Shown here piece by piece: positions 58,464 through 64,000 of a stretch of DNA of 64,000 nt. Position 1 is the first letter of the stretch. Each line of letters begins with the position of its first letter. The notes beneath the pieces are model-generated. The model worked only from the letters and a program-made list of their open reading frames with translations. It was not told the DNA's origin and ran no database searches. Both the position numbers and the translations under genes were made by a program. This stretch comes from Clostridiales bacterium DTU070 (GTDB taxonomy: Bacteria > Bacillota > Clostridia > DSM-8532), in the NCBI GenBank assembly GCA_001513105.1, contig LFSH01000026.1, positions 62,001 to 126,000 on the forward strand, given 5' to 3'.

Positions 58464-58541
58464 ACGGCTGCACCGTTAACGATTGTAGCTTTTCCGGGCT
58501 GAAGTCGTTGATAAGTAATACAACAATTCCGGCAGCCGCTG

Positions 58542-59033
58542 TCATTCATCCGTCTTTTCAAACCCCGGTTCCCTGAACTTTCTGAATTCATCCAGTATGG
58601 CGGGGTGGGTTTCGAAAAACCTGTTCAGCATATCAATATTTGCCATTGTGTTTTTACTGATACTGTGTTCAATGAGTTCTGTCTCCGAAAGAAGGTTTTC
58701 TGTAATTCCTATGTTTACTAAGAATTTTTCGATAACGTTATGCCTTTCAAGCAGGAATCTGCCGTATTTTTTCCCGGCCTCGGTAAGAAAAATAATGCCG
58801 TACTTCCGGTAATCCAAAAGTCCGAGGGCAGAGAGCTTCTGGACCATTTTTGTCGCGGAGGAGGGCTTTACGTTCAGGAGGTTTGAAAGGGTGTTTATTC
58901 TCATATAACCTTCCTTCTCCATGTTCCTGTAAATCATTTCAAGGTAATCCTCCATGCCGGATGTCAGTAATTTATCCTCCTGGTTTAAAAGCTGGTATCC
59001 GCGTACTGTGTAAAACCTGTCATTCCTGCTCAT
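58542..59033 (-). CDS. DtxR/MntR-family metal-dependent repressor
   Basis: About 163 residues. The N-terminal winged helix (SGMEDYLEMIYRNMEKEGYM, TLSNLLNVKPSSATKMVQKL) and dimerisation domain (LLERHNVIEKFLVNIGI, EHSISKNTM) match DtxR/IdeR/MntR-type regulators. No SH3-like third domain is present, as in MntR. It lies divergent to feoAB with a perfect dyad between them, so iron- or manganese-dependent repression of feoAB and itself is likely. The start is ATG 59033 behind GGGGTGG; upstream in-frame codons lack a site. Confidence 0.88.
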   Translation of the reverse strand: MSRNDRFYTVRGYQLLNQEDKLLTSGMEDYLEMIYRNMEKEGYMRINTLSNLLNVKPSSATKMVQKLSALGLLDYRKYGIIFLTEAGKKYGRFLLERHNVIEKFLVNIGITENLLSETELIEHSISKNTMANIDMLNRFFETHPAILDEFRKFREPGFEKTDE

Positions 59034-59128
59034 TTTTCCACCCCTGAAGTTTTGGTTGAAAAGTGATTTATACAAAACCCTATTCGTAACAACCGGCAAT
59101 TATGTTTCATATATTAGTCCTGAGCAAA

Positions 59129-59150
59129 AAATTTAGCCGCCGCTAAATTT
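59129..59150. promoter_or_regulatory. Operator dyad between the DtxR-like gene and feoAB
   Basis: AAATTTAGC (59129-59137), CGCC, GCTAAATTT (59142-59150) is a perfect 9+4+9 palindrome. Its position between the divergent regulator and the ferrous-iron transport genes and its TTTAGC/GCTAAA arms resemble DtxR-family metal boxes. It starts 29 bp before feoA. Confidence 0.7.
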
Positions 59151-59178
59151 ATGAAAAAAATGTCTGGGGGTTTTGTAT

Positions 59179-59418
59179 ATGAAAGGTATTACTATTCCGC
59201 TGAACTGTTTGCCGGTTGGTAAAAAGGCAAAAGTGAAACTGCTCCGGTCGGATGGAATTATCCGAAGAAGAATGCTTGATTTGGGGCTGATTCCTGACAC
59301 TGTTGTTGAAGCAATCCAGAAAAGCCCATCAGGTGACCCGACGGCTTACTATATCCGTGGTGCGGTAATGGCCCTGCGTTCGGAAGAAGCAGGAAGAATT
59401 CTCGTGGAAATGGCCTGA
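59179..59418 (+). CDS. feoA: FeoA, ferrous iron transport accessory protein
   Basis: About 79 residues with an SH3-like fold: LPVGKKAKVKLLRSD, RRRMLDLGLIPDTVVE and the ALRSEEAGRILV end. FeoA binds FeoB and affects its GTPase or uptake. ATG 59179 has CTGGGGG eight bases upstream. It precedes feoB by 25 bp. Confidence 0.93.
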   Translation: MKGITIPLNCLPVGKKAKVKLLRSDGIIRRRMLDLGLIPDTVVEAIQKSPSGDPTAYYIRGAVMALRSEEAGRILVEMA

Positions 59419-59443
59419 GCATGTCGCAGGGGAGGATTGGGAA

Positions 59444-61591
59444 ATGGGGCTTACAAACCGGTCCACAGGCTCAAATGTATTGCAGGAGGAGCTGAAAATA
59501 GAGTGCGCTCCTGGTGACAAAATCATAGCTCTTTCGGGTAACCCTAACGTGGGGAAAAGCACCGTATTCAACAGTCTGACAGGTATGAACCAGCATACCG
59601 GGAACTGGCCGGGGAAAACAGTTGCAAATGCCCGGGGCAGATGCAGGCATAGGGGCAGAAATTTTATAATCGTTGATATTCCCGGAACCTATTCGCTTAT
59701 GGCGAACTCAGCAGAGGAGGAGATTGCGCGGGATTTTGTATGCTTCGGAAATCCCGATGCGGTTGTTGTGGTTACCGATGCCACCTGCCTTGAGAGAAAC
59801 CTGAACCTTGTCCTTCAGATACTTGAAATTACCGACAAGGTTGTTGTCTGCGTCAATCTCATAGACGAAGCGGAAAGGAAGAAAATCCGCATAGACTTTG
59901 CGGAACTGTCCCGGCGCCTCGGCGTACCGGTCATACCCACAAATGCGCGCAGGAAAAAAGGCCTGAATGAACTGATGGATGCCGTTTATGCCGTGACAAA
60001 CGGGAAAATCCGGCTTAACCCGATAAAGATTACATATGATAAGGCAATAGAACAGGCCGTGGAAATAATACAGCCTGAAGTTCGGAAACTTACAGGCGGC
60101 AGAATTAACAACCGCTGGGTTGCACTTAAACTGCTTGACGGGGATGAACACATTATCGGTTCGATAAGCAGGCATACCGGTATTGATTTAGCGGGTAATG
60201 CAAACCTGGCCGCCCTTTTGGGCAAAGCAAAACAGTACCTTGCCGAAAACGGCATTAAGCCCGAAGATTTCCGCGACAAAACGGTGTCCCGGCTGGTAAC
60301 CGTTGCAGAAGAGTTAAGCAGGGAAACCGTCACATTTGAAAACAGGCAGTATAACAGTATTGACAGAAAGATAGACAGGGTTCTGACGTCGAAAATATTC
60401 GGGCTTCCTGTTATGCTTGCACTGCTTGCAATGATACTGTGGCTGACCGTTGAAGGCGCAAACTTGCCGTCCTCCATCTTAGCTGACTTCCTGTTCGGGA
60501 TTGAAAAAAAGATTTCGGAAATTATATTATCATCGGGTTCCCCGGCCTGGCTTCATGACATTCTTGTTCATGGAATGTACCGCACACTTGCCTGGGTGGT
60601 TTCTGTTATGCTTCCGCCTATGGCAATTTTCTTTCCGCTGTTCACATTTCTTGAAGACCTGGGGTACCTGCCAAGGGTGGCCTTCAACCTCGACAATTTC
60701 TTCAAGAAGGCATGTGCCCATGGGAAACAGGCTTTGACAATGTGCATGGGCTTCGGCTGCAACGCGGCGGGAGTTATAGGGTGCAGGATCATCGAATCGC
60801 CGCGGGAACGCCTGATTGCAATTTTAACAAACAATTTTGTGCCGTGTAACGGCCGGTTCCCGACACTGATAGCAATAAGCGTTATATTTTTCGGTGGAGC
60901 CATTGGCGGGGCTTTTCAGTCAGCAGTCCCCACCCTTGCTGTAACGGGTGTTGTCCTTTTTGGCATAATAATAACGCTTCTGGTTTCCAGGATCCTTTCA
61001 AAAACCGTACTGAAGGGTTATCCGTCATCATTTGCGCTGGAACTGCCGCCATACCGCAGGCCGCAGATAGGACGGATAATTATTCGCTCAATATTTGACA
61101 GGACATTGTTTGTTCTTGGACGCGCAGTTGCGATTGCCGCCCCGGCCGGGCTGGTTATATGGATAATGGCCAATGTTGCGGTGAATGATATAAGCCTTCT
61201 GAAGCATGCTGCAGACTTTCTGGAGCCTTTCGGCAGATTGCTCGGAATGGACGGGTATATCCTGATGGCTTTTATCCTCGGGCTTCCCGCAAATGAAATT
61301 GTTATCCCGATTATTATAATGAGTTACACGGCTTCGGGGGCAATGCTTGAATTTGATACGCTTAAGGACTTAAAACAGCTTCTCGACGCGAATGGCTGGA
61401 CATGGCTTACAGGACTCAACGTGATGCTGTTTTCGCTGATGCATTTCCCGTGCGGCACGACGCTCTGGACGATAAGAAAAGAAACCGGCAGCATGAAATG
61501 GACGCTCGCTGCATTTGCAATTCCCACAGCGGCAGGTATCGCGGTATGTCTTATCATTGCGGCCGCAGCACGGATTTTCGGACTGGCATAG
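59444..61591 (+). CDS. feoB: FeoB, ferrous iron transporter
   Basis: The 715-residue protein has an N-terminal G domain: P-loop GNPNVGKS at about 32-39, DIPGTYSL near 85 and VNLIDEAE near 144. A helical GDI region and the polytopic Gate/Core membrane domain follow, with the conserved motif CMGFGCNAAGVIGCRIIESP near 435-454. It imports Fe2+ across the cytoplasmic membrane. It lies downstream of feoA and the DtxR-like box, consistent with iron control. Confidence 0.97.
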   Translation: MGLTNRSTGSNVLQEELKIECAPGDKIIALSGNPNVGKSTVFNSLTGMNQHTGNWPGKTVANARGRCRHRGRNFIIVDIPGTYSLMANSAEEEIARDFVCFGNPDAVVVVTDATCLERNLNLVLQILEITDKVVVCVNLIDEAERKKIRIDFAELSRRLGVPVIPTNARRKKGLNELMDAVYAVTNGKIRLNPIKITYDKAIEQAVEIIQPEVRKLTGGRINNRWVALKLLDGDEHIIGSISRHTGIDLAGNANLAALLGKAKQYLAENGIKPEDFRDKTVSRLVTVAEELSRETVTFENRQYNSIDRKIDRVLTSKIFGLPVMLALLAMILWLTVEGANLPSSILADFLFGIEKKISEIILSSGSPAWLHDILVHGMYRTLAWVVSVMLPPMAIFFPLFTFLEDLGYLPRVAFNLDNFFKKACAHGKQALTMCMGFGCNAAGVIGCRIIESPRERLIAILTNNFVPCNGRFPTLIAISVIFFGGAIGGAFQSAVPTLAVTGVVLFGIIITLLVSRILSKTVLKGYPSSFALELPPYRRPQIGRIIIRSIFDRTLFVLGRAVAIAAPAGLVIWIMANVAVNDISLLKHAADFLEPFGRLLGMDGYILMAFILGLPANEIVIPIIIMSYTASGAMLEFDTLKDLKQLLDANGWTWLTGLNVMLFSLMHFPCGTTLWTIRKETGSMKWTLAAFAIPTAAGIAVCLIIAAAARIFGLA

Positions 61592-61605
61592 CCTTGTTTC
61601 AAAAT

Positions 61606-61642
61606 CAAAACAGCCGGCGGTGCTTGCCTGCCGGCTGTTTTG
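61606..61642. terminator. Bidirectional terminator between feoB and mgtE
   Basis: CAAAACAGCCGGC (61606-61618) and GCCGGCTGTTTTG (61630-61642) form a 13-bp stem flanked by an A run on the left and a T run on the right. It can end both the rightward feoAB and the leftward mgtE transcripts. Confidence 0.9.
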
Positions 61643-61666
61643 ATCTTAGGGGGATTTGGTTATGTT

Positions 61667-63001
61667 TTAAATATGCAAAAGCCATGAAGCCATCGAGAAA
61701 TATATCGTAAGCGCTGCGGCATCAACGAGGGTTGTTATAAGCGGACTTGCCATTATCGCCGGATCCAGCCTCAGTTTTTTTGCCAGGATGGGGAGCACTC
61801 CGCCTATAATTTTCGCTATTACTATAGTGCAGAATAATGTCAGGCACACAGTCAGGGACACATATAAATCTGTTTTCATCAAAAAGTAAATTCTCAGAAA
61901 GTTTACGGAAGACAAGGCTAATCCAACTACGAGGCTTACCTGGATTTCCTTCCATATAACCTTGAAAATGTCCCTGGTTTCAATTTCGCCCAGTGCCAGG
62001 CCCCTTATTATAAGCGTTGACGATTGTGAGCCGGAGTTTCCGCCTGTATCCATAAGCATCGGGATGAACGCTGCGAGTACCACAACCGACTGCAATACGT
62101 CGTTAAACCTGGTAATGATATTCCCCGTGAATGTTGCCGAAACCATAAGGATCAAAAGCCAGGTAATTCTGTGCCTTGCCAGCACCAGCGGATTTGTTTT
62201 CAGGTACTCTCCATCCGAAGGATGCATGGCGGCCATTTTCTGGAAGTCCTCGGTGTTCTCCTGATCAATAATGTCCACAACGTCGTCTATCGTTACAATG
62301 CCTACAAGCCTTCGCTCATTGTCAACCACGGGCATTGAAATAAAATCATATTTTTTGAACAGTGACGCAATCTTTTCATGGTCATCCAGGGTGCTTATAT
62401 AAATGGGATCGGTTGTCATAATGTCTTCCACCCGGGTTGATTCATCACTTAATATAAGTTTTCTTATGGGTACAACACCTTCAAGTATCCTGTTACTGTC
62501 CAGGACATAGCAGGTATCGATTGTTTCCTTGTCTACGCCTGTTTCCTTTATATGTTTCAAAGCCTGTTCCACAGTCATTTCCTTTTTAAGGTCCACGTAT
62601 TCAATTGTCATTATGCTCCCGGCTGAGTCCTCCGGGTATTTCAGAAACTGGTTTATAAGCTTTCTTGTTTCCACGTCGGTGGCTTTCAGCACTCTTTTTA
62701 CGATGTTTGACGGCATTTCCTCGAGGAAGTCAATTGTATCATCAAGAAACAGTTCATCTATAATATCCTTGATTTCCTTATCAGTTATGGATTCAATAAT
62801 ATATCCCTGGAGATCATACGGTATATAGGAAAACACCCCTGCCGCAATTTCCTTCGGCAGTATTCTGAATATAATCAGCAGCTTTTGCTTGTCCAGCTCT
62901 TCCAGAAGCTGGGCTATGTCAACTTCATTCATGTCAATGAGCTTGTTTCTTGCTTCACTGTACTTGCCGTTTTCAATGAGTTCAATAATCAGTTCCTTCA
63001 T
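61667..63001 (-). CDS. mgtE: MgtE-type magnesium transporter
   Basis: The 444-residue protein has the MgtE layout: a helical intracellular N domain (about 1-130), two CBS domains (about 131-260, with TTDPIYISTLDDH) that sense Mg2+, and a C-terminal pore domain of five helices, including MLMDTGGNSGSQSSTLIIRG near 315-334. It is a gated Mg2+ channel. TTAAGGAGGG lies directly ahead of ATG 63001. Confidence 0.95.
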   Translation of the reverse strand: MKELIIELIENGKYSEARNKLIDMNEVDIAQLLEELDKQKLLIIFRILPKEIAAGVFSYIPYDLQGYIIESITDKEIKDIIDELFLDDTIDFLEEMPSNIVKRVLKATDVETRKLINQFLKYPEDSAGSIMTIEYVDLKKEMTVEQALKHIKETGVDKETIDTCYVLDSNRILEGVVPIRKLILSDESTRVEDIMTTDPIYISTLDDHEKIASLFKKYDFISMPVVDNERRLVGIVTIDDVVDIIDQENTEDFQKMAAMHPSDGEYLKTNPLVLARHRITWLLILMVSATFTGNIITRFNDVLQSVVVLAAFIPMLMDTGGNSGSQSSTLIIRGLALGEIETRDIFKVIWKEIQVSLVVGLALSSVNFLRIYFLMKTDLYVSLTVCLTLFCTIVIAKIIGGVLPILAKKLRLDPAIMASPLITTLVDAAALTIYFSMASWLLHI

Positions 63002-63018
63002 TCGGCAGCCCTCCTTAA

Positions 63019-63054
63019 AAGAGCCACACCTTTCGTGCAGTAGTTATGGCTCTT
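63019..63054 (-). promoter_or_regulatory. Hairpin covering the mgtE leader
   Basis: On the minus strand AAGAGCCA and TGGCTCTT enclose a 20-base loop. The stem is followed by TTAAGGAGGG, the mgtE ribosome-binding site. It could affect translation or terminate transcription. I do not see the M-box magnesium riboswitch consensus. Confidence 0.4.
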
Positions 63055-63754
63055 ATATTAGTATTTGTGTTTTTGCCAAAATTAACAGGTAAAGGAACAG
63101 GATCCACAACTACCACCTCCGCCGTAAAAAATAATAAAAACGAAACAACATCAGAAAAACAGAAAGCAACATCAATGCCAGGGCTTAACATTGAGTCTGA
63201 ACATCAGCAAACTTTACCGGTTTTACAAATCACAAAACCGGGATATTTGCTATGCGTACCAAACAGTGCATAATACCGTGATCTGAAATAAAAGGGAAAG
63301 GTATGTATGAAAATTAATATGACCTGTGCCGCAAAATGAGGCTTATACATGAAAAAACAGAGTTTGGCACAGTCATTATTAAGTTTTCCATGTACATACG
63401 CTTACCGCTGCTGTCGATACTACTACTGCCAGACTCCATTTTTTCACCTCGCTTTTGCTTTCCGGCACATATTGCTTATATAATTATTCTATGTTTATAC
63501 AGGAATAAAGTCAATAAAAATACGGAACAAACAGACGTTTTTTTCCGGGTAAAGCCTTAGGAAAAACGAAGATATTGAACAATGCGCGCCAAACAGTTGC
63601 TGTATATTAAGGAACCGGTAAGTACAGGCCCGGCCTGACTGCAAAAAAGCAAAAGATGCCGCTTCATCCCTGCCCGAAGTTTTATTCATTTTACATAAAA
63701 ATCCGAGCTTACCTTCGGTAACATTACACTGATTATGTAAAACACGGGAAACGG
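63055..63754. other. Intergenic stretch without a supported gene
   Basis: About 700 bp between mgtE and nagB, both leftward. Plus-strand open frames here lack ribosome-binding sites and family features. On the minus strand a short GGGGSCGSCSFTC-like reading near 63085-63130 has no start codon. A weak relative of the 13352 repeat lies at about 63611-63656. Nothing else is recognised. Confidence 0.5.
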
Positions 63755-63782
63755 GGCAGGTGTCTTTGCGGATTCGCCTGCC
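63755..63782 (-). terminator. Terminator-like hairpin after nagB
   Basis: GGCAGGTG (63755-63762) and CGCCTGCC (63775-63782) form an 8-bp stem with one G-T pair. On the minus strand it lies 13 bp after the nagB stop and is followed by CCGTTTCCCGTGTTTT, so termination is plausible but the T tract is interrupted. Confidence 0.45.
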
Positions 63783-63794
63783 TCGGTTCTTACG

Positions 63795-64000
63795 TTAAAT
63801 ATCCAAAGGAGTTACAACAATCAGATCCCTGTGCAGCTGCAGTATTGATGCAGGTACCTGCGGTGTTACCGGACCGAACAGAGCTTTTTTCAGTATTTCT
63901 TTTTTGTCTTCTCCGCTGGCGATCAGCAATGCCCTTTTGGCCTGTATGATAGCCCTGATCCCCATTGTAATCGCTCTCTTTGGAACTTCATCTATACTGT
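63795..64000 (-). CDS. nagB: Glucosamine-6-phosphate deaminase, C-terminal part
   Basis: The frame enters from the right edge and ends at TAA 63795. The 68 visible residues include VPKRAITMGIRAIIQAKRAL, LLIASGEDKKEILKKAL, FGPVTPQVPASILQLH and a short VTPLDI end. These match the C-terminal quarter of NagB, which converts glucosamine-6-P to fructose-6-P and ammonia. It would follow NagA (54521) in amino-sugar use. The 5' part is outside the window. Confidence 0.93.
   Translation of the reverse strand, partial: SIDEVPKRAITMGIRAIIQAKRALLIASGEDKKEILKKALFGPVTPQVPASILQLHRDLIVVTPLDI

Noticed and set aside
63002-63060. M-box magnesium riboswitch for mgtE
   Set aside because: Only a simple hairpin is present; the leader lacks the conserved M-box blocks and is too short.
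63085-63130. Glycine/cysteine-rich minus-strand peptide resembling FeoB-associated Cys-rich tails
   Set aside because: The frame has no start codon and runs back into TGA within about 10 codons; a selenocysteine reading would be speculation.
63046-63273. 75-codon plus-strand frame beside mgtE
   Set aside because: No ribosome-binding site, and the start lies inside the mgtE leader hairpin; low-complexity Thr/Lys content only.

Overview
The window reads as chromosomal DNA from an anaerobic, spore-forming, Gram-positive bacterium of the class Clostridia. Supporting signs are the spoIVB sporulation protease gene, CIRCE and CtsR heat-shock operators, a T-box trp leader, single-chain glycyl-tRNA synthetase, pyruvate phosphate dikinase, the GlgC/GlgD pair, RemA, FeoAB and a type I-B-like CRISPR repeat. 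The content would fit the thermophilic plant-polysaccharide clostridia (Thermoclostridium/Acetivibrio relatives). That placement is inference from gene content; the genus was not tested.

Layout. 1-2958 (minus): a truncated nucleosidase gene, glgD and glgC. 3227-6865: a CtsR-controlled operon of a zinc-finger-less DnaJ-like co-chaperone and ClpB. 7265-8635: a sodium-dependent amino-acid transporter, followed by about 600 bp of mosaic inverted and direct repeats. 9268-16601: cdd, era, a DUF1846 gene, a small yqzL gene overlapping recO, secG, uvrB and a divergent uracil-DNA glycosylase gene. 16830-21324: spoIVB, lepA, hemW. 21359-30779: a CIRCE-controlled hrcA-grpE-dnaK block, then dnaJ-prmA-rsmE from its own promoter, running into an orphan cheY-like gene, yicC, remA, gmk and rpoZ. 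30811-35046: glyS and ppdK. 35163-42128: a T-box-controlled trpEGDCFBA operon. 42208-45869: rpmG-secE-nusG-rplK-rplA and rplJ-rplL. 45913-51543: lysA, then der-plsY-cheX-gltS. 51619-53019 (minus): an M23 peptidase gene and a bactofilin gene. 53637-54300: an orphan four-repeat CRISPR array read leftwards, with a frameshifted small gene beyond its trailer end. 54521-64000: nagA, a TetM-like GTPase fused to a Rae1/YacP-type NYN nuclease, a DtxR-family regulator divergent from feoAB, mgtE, and the 3' end of nagB.

How the genes work together. Two classical heat-shock circuits are visible: CtsR over cbpA-like/clpB, and HrcA over its own operon. Tryptophan synthesis is controlled by charged tRNA-Trp through the T-box and probably by feedback on TrpE. 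Its TrpG subunit has lost the glutaminase nucleophile and the active-site histidine. The ribosome appears several times: r-protein operons, Era, Der, LepA, RsmE, PrmA, and above all the GTPase-nuclease fusion at 55830-58463. That fusion is the best candidate for an uncharacterised system, because it joins an A-site-type GTPase to a relative of a nuclease known to cut mRNA in the A site.

Limits. Everything is read by eye from the sequence and from remembered family motifs. No database search, alignment or folding program was run. Start codons were chosen from ribosome-binding sites and family starts, and promoter calls are consensus matches.
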